The notes: generated by a model not told the origin, from the sequence alone. 64,000 nt of DNA from Candidatus Paracaedibacter acanthamoebae (GCF_000742835.1 NZ_CP008941.1:1197001-1261000), one strand, 5' to 3'; numbered from the stretch's first letter, positions 34,034 through 43,825 are shown. Translations and numbers: made by a program.

Positions 34034-35779
34034 ATGACGATTAAAATAACAGCTCTACAATCCCTTCTTAAACAAAAGAAAATTGACTGCTTTATTGTCC
34101 CCCGCAGTGATCGCTATCAGGGTGAGTACGTGGCGGCAGCCGATGAACGTTTAGCTTGGCTGACTAATTTTACAGGCTCAGCCGGTATTGCGTTAGTTTT
34201 CCAAGATCATGTTGCCTTATTTGTTGATGGACGCTATACGTTGCAAGCTGCTAAGCAAGTCAATTCCAATCAAGTTAAAGTTATTCCCCTAGCTGATTGC
34301 CGACCGCAGGATTATATCAAAAAACAACAACTTTCCGTAAAAACCATTGCTTTTGATCCGTGGCTCATGTCTGAAAAAGATTTTTCCAGGTGGGCTACTT
34401 TACCTGGGATAAAGTTAGTTGAATGCGAAAAGAATCCTATCGATAGTTTGTGGACCGATCAACCTGAGCGCCCCTTATATCCTATAGAAATTCATGATAT
34501 AAAGTATGCGGGCAAGGAAGCGGCCGATAAATTGGCTGACCTTTATGATGAGTTGGATCAGAACGCTGCCGGGGCTGCCGTCATTATGGCACCGGATAGT
34601 TTATGCTGGTTACTGAACTGTCGAGGTACTGATTTTCCTTATACCCCCCTTGTCGATTGGTTCGGTGTTGTCATAAAGGGGGCAGGTGTTCATATATTTT
34701 GCGATGACAGCAAAGTCCCCCCTTTAATCAAAGTCCAACTCCAAGACTTTGCTACATTTCATTCTCCGAGCGAGATTACGGCGATGTTTGCGGAATTTAG
34801 CAAACTAAAAATTATGTTGGACCCCCAGCTGACGCCGATTCTGATCAGTCAGAAATGTGGCAAGCAGATTATTAAAGCCCCTGATCCAATTGCGTTAATG
34901 AAAGCTTGCAAAACTGACCATGAACTGAGCGGGATACGGCAAGCTCATCTTCGAGATGGGGTGGCTCTCACCAAATTCCTAGCATGGATGGAGTCAATCG
35001 ATGAGGGTGTCGAAACTGAAATAACGATAGCTGAGAAACTAGAAGCATTTCGTCAAGAATCCACTTTATACCGTGGAAGCAGTTTTCCCACCATTGCAGG
35101 CTTTGCGGAGAACGGAGCAATTGTTCATTATCGCGCGACTGAGCAATCAGCCAAAATTATTAATGAATCATCCTTGCTGTTGGTTGATTCTGGCGGACAA
35201 TACCCGGATGGGACGACAGATGTAACGCGTACTATTTGTCTGGGTGAACCTAGCCAAGAACAAAAGACCAATTTTACCTTAGTCCTCCAAGGTCATATCA
35301 AGCTCGCCATGTCTTTATTCCCCGAGGGGACAACGGGGGCTCAACTTGATGTTCTGGCTCGCTATGATTTATGGCAACATGGGTTAGATTATGACCATGG
35401 GACAGGTCACGGTGTGGGTCATTACTTAAATGTCCACGAAGGCCCGCAGCGCATTTCCAAAATTGGCAGCCCTATTGCCTTACGCCCTGGCATGATTATC
35501 TCAAACGAGCCAGGATATTATAAAGTAGAAGCTTATGGCATTCGGATTGAAAGTTTGGTTGCTGTTAAAAAAGCTGAGGGCACCTTTGAACGGCCAATGC
35601 TATGTTTTGAAACTTTAACTCTGGCGCCCATTGATCGACGCTTGATTGATGAAACCTTATTGACGTCCGTAGAATGGCAGTGGCTCAATGACTATCACGC
35701 AAAAGTAAGGGAGACATTGCTCCCCTATTTGGATCCTGATACCGCCAGCTGGCTCATTGATGCAACAGAGGGACTTTAA
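34034..35779 (+). CDS. pepP: Xaa-Pro aminopeptidase (M24B), long form
   Basis: A 581-aa product with two creatinase-N-like domains (1-300), then a pita-bread M24 domain with metal ligands in LLVDSGGQYPDGTTDVTRT (two Asp), GTGHGVGHYLNVHEGP (His) and SNEPGYY / YGIRIESL (two Glu), and a C-terminal M24_C segment (about 520-581, TLLTSVEWQWLNDYHAKVRE). Removes an N-terminal residue preceding proline; cytoplasmic, di-Mn/Zn. The length matches the eukaryote-like long APP1 class common in alphaproteobacteria. It starts 26 nt after mgtE. Confidence 0.94.
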   Translation: MTIKITALQSLLKQKKIDCFIVPRSDRYQGEYVAAADERLAWLTNFTGSAGIALVFQDHVALFVDGRYTLQAAKQVNSNQVKVIPLADCRPQDYIKKQQLSVKTIAFDPWLMSEKDFSRWATLPGIKLVECEKNPIDSLWTDQPERPLYPIEIHDIKYAGKEAADKLADLYDELDQNAAGAAVIMAPDSLCWLLNCRGTDFPYTPLVDWFGVVIKGAGVHIFCDDSKVPPLIKVQLQDFATFHSPSEITAMFAEFSKLKIMLDPQLTPILISQKCGKQIIKAPDPIALMKACKTDHELSGIRQAHLRDGVALTKFLAWMESIDEGVETEITIAEKLEAFRQESTLYRGSSFPTIAGFAENGAIVHYRATEQSAKIINESSLLLVDSGGQYPDGTTDVTRTICLGEPSQEQKTNFTLVLQGHIKLAMSLFPEGTTGAQLDVLARYDLWQHGLDYDHGTGHGVGHYLNVHEGPQRISKIGSPIALRPGMIISNEPGYYKVEAYGIRIESLVAVKKAEGTFERPMLCFETLTLAPIDRRLIDETLLTSVEWQWLNDYHAKVRETLLPYLDPDTASWLIDATEGL

Positions 35780-35890
35780 TGATCTCAGCCTTCGGCGCTA
35801 CTCTAGAAGAAGCCTTGCCACTATTTTACCCCCCGCTCTCTCACTCCCACCATTAGGAAGTTACATATTTTTGCTATCTCAGATGGGTAA

Positions 35891-38104
35891 CTATTTCTGT
35901 CTCTTGCATCGCGCAGCCTGTTTACGACTGCCTTTTTTACTCTCTTTGACAGGTATATCACTAACCAATCGAAAGCTTAAGCTGTTGGTTTGCACCTCAG
36001 CATCAACCAAAATGGCTCTGACTTTCTGCCCTAATTGATAAGAGGATTTAGTTCGATGTCCTACCAAACGATAGTTTGCTTCATCAAAAGAGAAATGATC
36101 CCAATCAAGAGATCGCATGGGAACAAAACCTTCGGCACCCGATTCCTCAATTTCCAGAAAAAGACCATGACGATTTACGCCGACAATTGCAACATCAAAT
36201 TCTTTGCCAACATTATTCGCAACAAAGGAAATAGTGAAGCGATCAACCACTTCCCGTTCAGCCGTGGCAGCACGACGCTCTGTCTCTGACAAATGCTGAC
36301 CAATTCCCTCTAGGTCATCCGGTTTGCAGTCATATCCCCCCTCCCCTAAATTTAGGGCTGCAATTAAATTGCGGTGGACAATTAAGTCAGAATAACGCCG
36401 AATCGGTGATGTAAAGTGAGCATAATGAGCCAAGCTTAAACCAAAGTGACCAAGATTATTAGGACTATATTGAGCCTGAGCCATCGACCTTAAAACCAAT
36501 TCACTGACAGTTCTAGAATAAGGACGACCATCCACCTGGTGCAAAATATCATTGTATTGCCCTGGCGTTGGATGGACTGACTTTGTGAGATTAAGTTTAT
36601 ACTGCTTTAAGAATTGCCGAAGATTGGCCACCCGCATCGGGTCTGGCTTATCATGTACCCGGAACATACATGGCCAATTCTTAGCAATTAATGTCTTGGC
36701 TGCACAGACATTCGCTGCGATCATCAATTCTTCGATCAACCGATGGCTATCAAATCGTTCACGCAACCTAATATCAACCATTCGACCTTTTTGATCAAAA
36801 ACAATCTGACGCTCCGGCATATCTAAATCTAAAGTTCCCCGTTGAGTGCGGGCCTTCAACAACGATTTATAAACACCATACAATGGATGGATTACATTTT
36901 GAAGCAATGGCTGTGTGATGTGGTCAGGATTGCCATCCATAGCGGCCTGAACTTGTGTATAAGTTAATCGAGCTTGGGATCGCATCAATCCCCGCTTAAC
37001 CCGAAAGGATTTTATTTTCCCCTGAGCAGAAATAATCATCTCAATCGCCATACAGGCTCGGTCTTCGTCGGGCTTTAAAGAACACATCTCATTTGATAAC
37101 GCCTCTGGTAGCATCGGCACCACACGGTCCGGAAAATAGACGCTGTTGCCGCGAATTTTAGCCTCAAAGTCTAAAGGAGAGCCAGCACGCACATAGTAAG
37201 AGACATCAGCAATCGCCACAATAGCACGCCAACCTCCCTGATTTCGCTCATCGGTATCCGCTTCAGCCCAGACAGCGTCGTCGAAATCACGGGCATCCTC
37301 TCCATCAATTGTCACCAACGGAATACTACGAAAATCAGCGCGGTCCCCTAACGGTGGCACCTTTCCCTTTTTAGCAATTTCAATAGCTTCTTGTGAAAAT
37401 TCGGATGGTATTTCTTGATGATAGATTGCGATTTCGCTAAACATATAAGGATCATCAAACTTACCCAACACCTTGATAAAATGGAAGTGGTGTCCATGAT
37501 CCACTGTATATTGCACAATATCCCCGGCTTCTAAGCCTTGGGCGTCTTCAGCTGTGACGTGGACCCCGCGGAAAACATCTTTACGGTTGATCGATGAAAT
37601 ATATCCACCCTTCCGATTCGGTTGGAATATGCCTAAATGTTTTTTAGTATCCCGGACCAAACGCCGAACGACACTCACTTGCCATTCATGGGCCAATTGC
37701 TTGACAACCCTAATAACCACCCGAGATGTTGGTCCCAACGCTGAACGACCTTCTGCATGGGATCGACGCATTTCAACGATCCGCAACCGGGGTGGCACTT
37801 GATCTTTAGGCCACTCTAAGGGTGCTGCAATTAAATCTCCATCCTCAGTAACATCCACAACCTCTGCAGCAATTAATCCCTTGCCCAACTTTTGGTTAAC
37901 TGAACTCACCAGCTTACGGCGGCTTCCTTTGATTAAATCCCCTTCAGACTGTAGACTACTAAGGATTTCCTTCAAAGCCATTCTATCAGAGCCTTTAATA
38001 TTTAACTGTTTGGCAATTTCATTTTTTGTTAACGGATGATCGCTCTTATTAATGAGGCTAATAACCCATTCACGCAGCTCTTCTTGGTTGTTTTTATGAC
38101 TCAT
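35891..38104 (-). CDS. rnr: Ribonuclease R
   Basis: About 737 aa. Start at the ATG at 38104 (GAAGGG 7 nt upstream), five codons inside the longest frame. N-terminal winged helix (8-70), cold-shock-like OB domains, the RNB catalytic core with DGEDARDFDDAVWAE (active-site Asp cluster) and PMRVANLRQFLKQY, and a C-terminal S1 domain followed by a basic KKGSRKQAARCKRQK tail. A processive 3'-5' exoribonuclease that degrades structured RNA and works with tmRNA. It converges with pepP; 35780-35890 holds nothing else. Confidence 0.95.
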   Translation of the reverse strand: MSHKNNQEELREWVISLINKSDHPLTKNEIAKQLNIKGSDRMALKEILSSLQSEGDLIKGSRRKLVSSVNQKLGKGLIAAEVVDVTEDGDLIAAPLEWPKDQVPPRLRIVEMRRSHAEGRSALGPTSRVVIRVVKQLAHEWQVSVVRRLVRDTKKHLGIFQPNRKGGYISSINRKDVFRGVHVTAEDAQGLEAGDIVQYTVDHGHHFHFIKVLGKFDDPYMFSEIAIYHQEIPSEFSQEAIEIAKKGKVPPLGDRADFRSIPLVTIDGEDARDFDDAVWAEADTDERNQGGWRAIVAIADVSYYVRAGSPLDFEAKIRGNSVYFPDRVVPMLPEALSNEMCSLKPDEDRACMAIEMIISAQGKIKSFRVKRGLMRSQARLTYTQVQAAMDGNPDHITQPLLQNVIHPLYGVYKSLLKARTQRGTLDLDMPERQIVFDQKGRMVDIRLRERFDSHRLIEELMIAANVCAAKTLIAKNWPCMFRVHDKPDPMRVANLRQFLKQYKLNLTKSVHPTPGQYNDILHQVDGRPYSRTVSELVLRSMAQAQYSPNNLGHFGLSLAHYAHFTSPIRRYSDLIVHRNLIAALNLGEGGYDCKPDDLEGIGQHLSETERRAATAEREVVDRFTISFVANNVGKEFDVAIVGVNRHGLFLEIEESGAEGFVPMRSLDWDHFSFDEANYRLVGHRTKSSYQLGQKVRAILVDAEVQTNSLSFRLVSDIPVKESKKGSRKQAARCKRQK

Positions 38105-38349
38105 ATCGTATCCCTTCATTGCTATACTAACACGAGATGGATACTGAATCCAAAAAGATTAAGGGATGTTAGGGGAGAGAATAGACTTGTTCAATTTCAC
38201 GGACAAAAAATAACAAGCCATTTGCAGAATTAAAGCAGTCCGCCACTTATTCCTAGAAAGGAGCAACAGCGGCAATCTTGAGCTTTCGATCTAACGAAGG
38301 GAAAAACAGTCTTTTTCCATAAAATCCCAATCTCCCCGTGCAGGCAATC

Positions 38350-38514
38350 TTAAGGATGAATATCACATTCCGGTTCTTGGGCAGGATACTGTCGAGGATA
38401 ATCGGTCTCATTAAGAGGTTCAGGAGGCCCCTTACGACCACAAGCACTTAAAAGTGTCCCAAGAATAATTAGTGTTATTAGCTGACAAAAAAACCTTAGA
38501 AACTTTAAGCTCAT
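38350..38514 (-). CDS. lptM: LptM-like small lipoprotein
   Basis: A 54-aa protein, read directly from the minus strand: basic start MSLKFLRFF, hydrophobic helix, lipobox LLSAC (C25), then GRKGPPEPLNETDYP and a short polar tail. L-x-A-C-G-x-KG-P is the signature of LptM (formerly YifL), an outer-membrane lipoprotein that helps the LPS translocon LptD/E mature its disulfides. The usual neighbour lysA is not present; only an unconvincing fragment lies downstream. The nearby longer frame at 38253-38447 is a shadow of this gene. Confidence 0.75.
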   Translation of the reverse strand: MSLKFLRFFCQLITLIILGTLLSACGRKGPPEPLNETDYPRQYPAQEPECDIHP

Positions 38515-38573
38515 TCTAAGTGCCCAATTTTAAGTAGGAGAGTTGTAGAAAAAAGAATGTACTAGAGAAGGTA

Positions 38574-38648
38574 TGGTGGGTGATGAAGGATTTGAACCTC
38601 CGACCCTCTCGGTGTAAGCGAGATGCTCTACCGCTGAGCTAATCACCC
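38574..38648 (-). tRNA. tRNA-Val (anticodon UAC)
   Basis: On the minus strand a cloverleaf can be drawn: acceptor GGGTGAT/ATCACCC, D arm GCTC-AGCGGTA-GAGC, anticodon stem TCTCG/CGAGA around loop CTTACAC (anticodon TAC), T arm with TTCAAAT loop, discriminator A and encoded CCA. It lies just downstream of hup and upstream of lptM. Confidence 0.95.
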
Positions 38649-38721
38649 ATAAACCTTATACAAGAACCCTAATACATTCTCAGATATCTTTGCAATAAAA
38701 ATTTTGCAAAAAGTTCACAAT

Positions 38722-38997
38722 TTATTTTGCAACAGCTTCTTTCAATTGCTTACCAGCACGGAACTTTGGTAACCGTGTTGCAGCAATTTTCAAAGGTTGA
38801 CCTGTACGTGGGTTACGACCTGTTGTTGCTGGGCGGTCTGTGATAGCGAATGTACCAAAACCGATAAGACGAACTTCTTCACCTGACTTCAATGATGAAG
38901 TAATGGAGGTGAATGTTGCATCAATTGCGCGTTCTGCGTCTGCCTTTGTAAGACCTGATGCTGTTGCGACTTTTGAAACTAACTCTGATTTATTCAC
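38722..38997 (-). CDS. hup: HU-family DNA-binding protein
   Basis: A 91-aa product. MNKSELVSKVATASGLTKAD opens the helical body, and GFGTFAITDRPATTGRNPRT with GQPLKIAATRLPKFRAGK is the beta-arm region that wraps DNA (conserved GRNPRTG). A nucleoid protein acting as a homodimer. The 322-nt gap 38998-39319 to the divergent lgt is AT-rich and must carry both promoters; I see no clear boxes. Confidence 0.97.
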   Translation of the reverse strand: MNKSELVSKVATASGLTKADAERAIDATFTSITSSLKSGEEVRLIGFGTFAITDRPATTGRNPRTGQPLKIAATRLPKFRAGKQLKEAVAK

Positions 38998-39319
38998 TTT
39001 AAAAGATCCTATGTTGAATGTTAAACCATGACTACAATTAAAATCTTAAGGGGGATTTTTCTTACAGGTCAATTCCCTTTCTTCAAAAAAATTAATTTTT
39101 TAAAGGTTTTTTCACCCTTAAAACTGTAGAATAGACATAAAGTTATAATTTAAAAACAAAAAAAGCAATTATATAAAAACGCCTATTTAAAAGCATAGGA
39201 AAACTGCCTCTTACAGCCGCCCCTACTTTTTTAAAAAATACTAAAATTTCCTGTTGGCTAAGCCTTAAGACTCGATTAAAATTGGTTTAACTATATCCGG
39301 TTAATTAAAGGCTATCTTA

Positions 39320-40114
39320 ATGTTAACATTTCCTAACATAAATCCTGTTGCCCTAGAACTTGGTCCACTAAAAATTTACTGGTATGGCCTTGCCTATATG
39401 GTTGGCATTCTACTTGCCTGGAAAATTGCTGCCGCTTTAATAAAAAATTATCCTAACAACGTGGAAGAAAAACAGCTTGATGACAGCATTTTCTGGTTAA
39501 TTGTTGGTATTGTCGTGGGCGGTAGACTAGGCCATGTTATTTTTTACACGCCACATCTATTTTGGACTAACCCCCTTGAAATTTTAAAAACATGGCAGGG
39601 CGGCATGTCTTTCCATGGCGGATTGGTGGGTGTTATAATTGCTCTCACTCTTTATGTCAGACGGGAACAAATAAAATTTTTATCTATTCTTGATATTATC
39701 GCTTGCGTCACTCCCCTTGGACTATTTTTTGGAAGAATTGCCAACTTTATTAACGGGGAACTTTGGGGCCGTCCCACCACTGTAAAGTGGGGCATGATAT
39801 TCCCTTATGCAGATGGGCTCCCGCGTCATCCAAGTCAGCTATATGAAGCAGCAACTGAAGGGCTCCTCCTGTTTCTCCTTCTCGTTATAGTGTGGGCAAA
39901 AACAGATTTGCGTCATCAACCGGGCCGAATAGCTGGCTTGTTTGGAATCGGTTATGCCTTAGCTCGCAGTTTTTGTGAGCTATATCGTGAACCGGAAATA
40001 TTTGTTCTCGGATCTTTAACTATTGGCCAAGCCCTATCTATTCCATTAATCGGAATCGGCTGGTTCTTGGTGCGCCGACCTGTGACCCCAACGAATGAAC
40101 CAAAAAATCTGTAA
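39320..40114 (+). CDS. lgt: Prolipoprotein diacylglyceryl transferase
   Basis: A 264-aa membrane enzyme with seven TM segments. IYWYGLAYMVGI, VGGRLGHVIFY, WQGGMSFHGGLVG (essential His) and FFGRIANFINGELWGRPT (Lgt signature) are plain. It moves diacylglycerol from phosphatidylglycerol to the lipobox Cys, the first step for all lipoproteins here (LptM, 43826, ApeN). It overlaps the next gene by 20 nt, so the three genes to 41862 form one operon. Confidence 0.97.
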   Translation: MLTFPNINPVALELGPLKIYWYGLAYMVGILLAWKIAAALIKNYPNNVEEKQLDDSIFWLIVGIVVGGRLGHVIFYTPHLFWTNPLEILKTWQGGMSFHGGLVGVIIALTLYVRREQIKFLSILDIIACVTPLGLFFGRIANFINGELWGRPTTVKWGMIFPYADGLPRHPSQLYEAATEGLLLFLLLVIVWAKTDLRHQPGRIAGLFGIGYALARSFCELYREPEIFVLGSLTIGQALSIPLIGIGWFLVRRPVTPTNEPKNL

Positions 40115-41108
40115 TAATTTTATAACTGAAAATCCAATTCTATTGGAAGATTTTATAAGTCATGTTCTCTATCACCCAGAACATGGATATTATGCTAAGA
40201 GCAATGTTATTGGTAAGACGCAAGACTTTATTACTGCGCCTCATCTGACCCCCCTCTTTAGTCAGTGCCTTGCTCAATGGTGTGTAGATCAATGGGTCAA
40301 TGCTGGACGTCCTACCCCCCTTAATTTGATCGAACTAGGGGCAGGGCAAGGCACAATGTTGCGCGACATATTAACAGCCTTCGAAGCAGTCCCGGATTTA
40401 TCTGCCCATCTCCAAGTCCATATCGTAGAGAAATCTGAAAACTTAAAGGCCATTCAAAAAGTTACCCTTTGTGATTATAATCAAATTCGGTGGATAGATA
40501 GCCTGGATTCGATTCAAAGCAGTTACTCGATCATCCTGGCCAATGAATTCTTTGATGCTTTGCCAATTCAGTATTATCGGCACGCCAATGAGGGCGTGGA
40601 AGAAGCCATCGTAACCCAATCCAAAGAGATTGGCTGGTGCCAAACTGATCTTCCTCTTCCCTCCTTCTCTCAGCCTATTTTTATGACATCCAAACACTAT
40701 GAGTTCTTTGTAAAACAAATCGCAGAGCTCTTGAATAAAGTTGGCGGTGTAGGACTCATTATTGATTATGGAAATGATCATCCTGGTTTTACGTTGCAGG
40801 CAATCAAAAACCACAAAAAAGTTAGTTTTTTTGATCACTTAGGCGAGGCAGACCTCACCCATCATGTAGATTTTGGCTATTTAAAATCATTATTCCAAAA
40901 GCATAAAATTAATGTCCTTGGCCCCCAAAAGCAATCGGATTTTCTCTTAGAACTTGGTATCGCCAATATGCTTGAACTCATAAAGCGACGGGTGGTCGCA
41001 GATAAATTTGCCAATCATGCTTTGGCCGTTCATCGCTTAACCAGCTCTGCCGAAATGGGAGAGCTCTTTAAAGTCATCGCCATTCAAGGAGTCCCACATG
41101 GTCGTTAG
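40095..41108 (+). CDS. MidA/NDUFAF7-type SAM-dependent methyltransferase
   Basis: A 337-aa product. EHGYYAKSNVIGKTQDFITA at the N-terminus, NLIELGAGQGTMLRDILTAF (SAM-binding GxG), NEFFDALPIQYYRH and GGVGLIIDYGNDH are the DUF185/MidA motifs. The mitochondrial homologue NDUFAF7 dimethylates an Arg of complex I subunit NDUFS2; the bacterial enzymes likely do the same. The order lgt-midA-pgeF is common in alphaproteobacteria. It overlaps both neighbours (20 and 11 nt), suggesting translational coupling. Confidence 0.93.
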   Translation: MNQKICNNFITENPILLEDFISHVLYHPEHGYYAKSNVIGKTQDFITAPHLTPLFSQCLAQWCVDQWVNAGRPTPLNLIELGAGQGTMLRDILTAFEAVPDLSAHLQVHIVEKSENLKAIQKVTLCDYNQIRWIDSLDSIQSSYSIILANEFFDALPIQYYRHANEGVEEAIVTQSKEIGWCQTDLPLPSFSQPIFMTSKHYEFFVKQIAELLNKVGGVGLIIDYGNDHPGFTLQAIKNHKKVSFFDHLGEADLTHHVDFGYLKSLFQKHKINVLGPQKQSDFLLELGIANMLELIKRRVVADKFANHALAVHRLTSSAEMGELFKVIAIQGVPHGR

Positions 41109-41862
41109 CTTAAAATCCTCACTTCTCACCAAAATTCCTAGCATTTCCCATACCTTTACCACGCGTCAAGGGGGTGTGAGCAAAGGATTTTTTTCCACGT
41201 TGAACGCAGCGATGGAAAAAGGTGATAATCCAGCAGACGTCATTGAGAATCGACGCCGCATTGCTGAACATTTAGGGGGATCCCTTGACCAGCTTATTAC
41301 GCTACGGCAGACCCATTCCAATAAGGTAATTGTCGCAACGGACGCGTGGTTACATGAAAATCGCCCTGAGGGGGATGCCCTTATTACTCGCAGTAAAAAC
41401 TTAATTATAGGTATTATAACAGCTGACTGCGTGCCGGTCCTTCTTGCCGATGAGGCGACAGGTATTATTGCTGCGGTTCATGCTGGCTGGAAAGGCGCCA
41501 CCACAAATATTATTCAGAATACCATTCAAACAATGGAAACTTTAGGGGCTACTACTGATAAAATTATTGCTGCTATTGGTCCCTGTATTTGGCAAAACTC
41601 TTATGAAGTTGATCAAGATTTTTACGAAAACTTGCCCAATGACCACGACTTTTTTAAGCCATCCACCAAAGAAAATCATTGGATGTTTGATTTACCAGGC
41701 TATGTGGAACAACAATTAAAGTTGTCTGGAATTACTCAGATATGTCCTTCACCCTATAATACCTATGTCGCAGAAGACTTATTTTTTAGCAATCGCCGTC
41801 GCACACACCGTCAAGAACCCTCCTTTGGCTGCAGTTTATCCTGCATCAAACTTACATCATAA
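41098..41862 (+). CDS. pgeF: Multicopper-oxidase-like polyphenol oxidase / purine nucleoside enzyme YfiH family
   Basis: A 254-aa product. TFTTRQGGVSKG, RQTHSNKVIVAT (His), ADCVPVLLAD (Cys), HAGWKGA (His) and IGPCIWQNSYEV define the YfiH/LACC1 family. Members cleave purine nucleosides (adenosine/inosine phosphorylase and adenosine deaminase activity), and PgeF edits L-Ser misincorporated in peptidoglycan precursors. Zn is held by two His and a Cys. Last gene of the lgt operon; the gap to 42009 holds no gene. Confidence 0.93.
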   Translation: MVVSLKSSLLTKIPSISHTFTTRQGGVSKGFFSTLNAAMEKGDNPADVIENRRRIAEHLGGSLDQLITLRQTHSNKVIVATDAWLHENRPEGDALITRSKNLIIGIITADCVPVLLADEATGIIAAVHAGWKGATTNIIQNTIQTMETLGATTDKIIAAIGPCIWQNSYEVDQDFYENLPNDHDFFKPSTKENHWMFDLPGYVEQQLKLSGITQICPSPYNTYVAEDLFFSNRRRTHRQEPSFGCSLSCIKLTS

Positions 41863-42009
41863 AACAATATTACAAAAATAATTTATTTATAGTAATAAAA
41901 AACCTAGGGAAAAATTTTTGTTTTTTATTCCTGAATTAATCTTTTATTAACTTACCTTTCATAGGATCGTCTCGTGGAACTGAGTTCCCTAAAACACGAG
42001 GAGGATCCA

Positions 42010-42954
42010 ATGAAACAGTCTCTGCTTATTCTGACATTAAATTTGTTTGCGACAGCCGCTTATTCAGTTGATGATAGGATTATTAATTATGATAACTATA
42101 TTCCTAAGCATAACTACACCTTACGCCCCTCAGAAGAATCAACCAGTTTATCATGGGTGATGAAAAATTCAACTGCGGAAGAATTAACAGCAGAGCAAAT
42201 TGCTAAATTACCCCCTAAAGCCGATTTCAGCAACGTTATTACGGCGATTCATGATCAAGGAACCTTAGGATCCTGCACAGCCCAAGCAGTAACGTTAGCG
42301 ATGGAATATAAACTGGGGGAAATGGATCGCTATCAACGCCTGTCCCCCCTTTTCCTTTATTATAACGAAAGAAAACTGATGGGGACGACACAAGAGGATA
42401 CAGGTGCCAGCCTTTCCGACGGTATTAAAGCAATTTGTACCTGGGGTGTTTGCCGTGAATCCCTATGGACTTATAGTGATGACATGAAGAAATTTAAGCT
42501 TAAGCCATCAAAAGAAGCCTATGAAGATGCAAAAAATTATATGGGATTGGACGGCGTTAAAACAAGTTATGTCAGTTATAGCTTAGAGTCCATTAAAGCG
42601 CGTTTGGCTAAAAGCATTCCGGTGGTCTTTGGAGTATATATTTACCCATCCTTTGAATCTGTTGCTGCCGAAAAAACAGGTAAAATTCCTATGCCATCTG
42701 CACGGGAACGATCCATTGGAGGCCATGCCTTAATGTTTACAGGCTATGATGATGAAACCCAAGAGTTTAAATTTGCAAATTCATGGGGAACAAAATGGGG
42801 TGATAAAGGTTTTGGTTACCTAAAGTATGATTACGTTATGAATGTGGGGGCGCCATCCTATCGTCCATATTTCTTTGCAAATGATATTTGGAGTATCGAT
42901 AAAATAGGACAAGAAGAACTGTTTACTGCCACCGACGATTCCATTTCTTCTTAA
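42010..42954 (+). CDS. Secreted papain-like (C1A) cysteine peptidase
   Basis: A 314-aa product from the ATG at 42010 (GAGGAGG before it; the earlier GTG lacks a signal start). Signal peptide MKQSLLILTLNLFATAAYS. Catalytic Cys in DQGTLGSCTAQAVTLAMEY (C89), His in IGGHALMFTGYDD (H239), Asn in FANSWGTKWGDKG (N257), with the oxyanion Gln at Q83. There is no long pro-region with ERFNIN, so maturation differs from eukaryotic papains. Such exported C1 peptidases occur in intracellular bacteria and could act on host proteins. It is transcribed alone and followed by a terminator. Confidence 0.92.
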   Translation: MKQSLLILTLNLFATAAYSVDDRIINYDNYIPKHNYTLRPSEESTSLSWVMKNSTAEELTAEQIAKLPPKADFSNVITAIHDQGTLGSCTAQAVTLAMEYKLGEMDRYQRLSPLFLYYNERKLMGTTQEDTGASLSDGIKAICTWGVCRESLWTYSDDMKKFKLKPSKEAYEDAKNYMGLDGVKTSYVSYSLESIKARLAKSIPVVFGVYIYPSFESVAAEKTGKIPMPSARERSIGGHALMFTGYDDETQEFKFANSWGTKWGDKGFGYLKYDYVMNVGAPSYRPYFFANDIWSIDKIGQEELFTATDDSISS

Positions 42955-42988
42955 TGGCTTAAACATAGCGTTTCTTCAATTTATAGTG

Positions 42989-43019
42989 AAAAGGTCTAGG
43001 TAACAGTCCTAGGCTTTTT
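42989..43019 (+). terminator. Rho-independent terminator
   Basis: AAAAGGTCTAGG pairs with CCTAGGCTTTT (one bulge), loop TAACAGT, then T-run, 35 nt after the peptidase stop. It separates the core region from the polyene cluster. Confidence 0.75.
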
Positions 43020-43039
43020 CATTAAAACCTAAAACTCCG

Positions 43040-43627
43040 TTAAGAGCCCTGACATATGGTATAAAAAAGATGATCCGCTAGAATATCTTGCACCAACGTA
43101 TATTCCTTCCCTTCAACATAGACTTGAATAGGCTGTTTCAAGGGCGTGCTTTGCAGAGCATGACCTATATCTAACTTTAAGGCAAAATTAATCCCTTCTC
43201 CCTGCCATTTCGCCATTGCTTCTTTTGCCGTCCAGAGTTTAAAAAAACCCACTATCCCCTGGGTCAAAACTAAATCTTTTTCTGTTTCAGAAAAAAAATT
43301 ATTTGATAAATTAGTATAGGATCGTGAAAGAGTCATATCCTCTAAATCGAGGGTAGCATAGGTGATAGGATCCGATAAAATCACCCCAATCCATGCCCCT
43401 GAATGGCTAATACTAATTAAAGGCAACTCTGTCGTTGAGTTAGAAGAATGGAGATAGGGGCGCCCAAATATGTCGCGACAAATCTCTAGATCTTTTATAT
43501 CAGGCCGCAGTGATAGAACAATAAGATGTGTTAATTGGCGTCGAAGAGCAAAGGGAATTCTCTTTTTATAAAGAGCCGTAAAATCTATAGCCATATCGCC
43601 CCTAAATTCTTTTATAATAGAAGTCAT
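43040..43627 (-). CDS. Sfp-type 4'-phosphopantetheinyl transferase
   Basis: About 195 aa. GRPYLHSSNS, ISISHSGAWIGVILSD, ATLDLEDMTLSR (Mg-binding D and E) and FFKLWTAKEAMAKWQGEG (WxxKEA) are the Sfp/AcpT motifs. It would attach phosphopantetheine to Ser of ApeE (S41) and ApeF (S39). The start is unclear: TTG 43663, ATG 43627, or ATG 43594 which has AGGGG 4 nt before it. It lies divergent from the polyene operon, so promoters of both should lie in 43628-43825. Confidence 0.85.
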   Translation of the reverse strand: MTSIIKEFRGDMAIDFTALYKKRIPFALRRQLTHLIVLSLRPDIKDLEICRDIFGRPYLHSSNSTTELPLISISHSGAWIGVILSDPITYATLDLEDMTLSRSYTNLSNNFFSETEKDLVLTQGIVGFFKLWTAKEAMAKWQGEGINFALKLDIGHALQSTPLKQPIQVYVEGKEYTLVQDILADHLFYTICQGS

Positions 43628-43825
43628 TTCATCGGACAATATATTAACTATTTTTAAGATCAAAATATTGTTTTAAAATTATCTTTACCACTTGAAAATA
43701 TTTTATCTAATCCCTACATACTTCTCAAGCAGTATTAAGAAGATATAGCCATTCTTGCTTGACGGTAAGGGAATATTTTAGCAATAATCCTGACGGTGGG
43801 GAATAAATCAGATAGGAAGTCCGGA

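Noticed and set aside
35757-36038. 93-codon plus-strand ORF at the end of pepP
   Set aside because: Overlaps the ends of pepP and rnr, low-complexity composition, no start signal.
38253-38349. Possible lysA remnant after lptM (GFYGKRLFFPSLDRKLKIAAV)
   Set aside because: Slight likeness to the LysA N-terminus and fitting position, but under 30 residues and no further match; too weak.
40095-41108. MidA-type methyltransferase as APE tailoring enzyme
   Set aside because: Motifs and the lgt-midA-pgeF order mark the complex I methyltransferase; it is separated from the cluster by a terminator and another gene.
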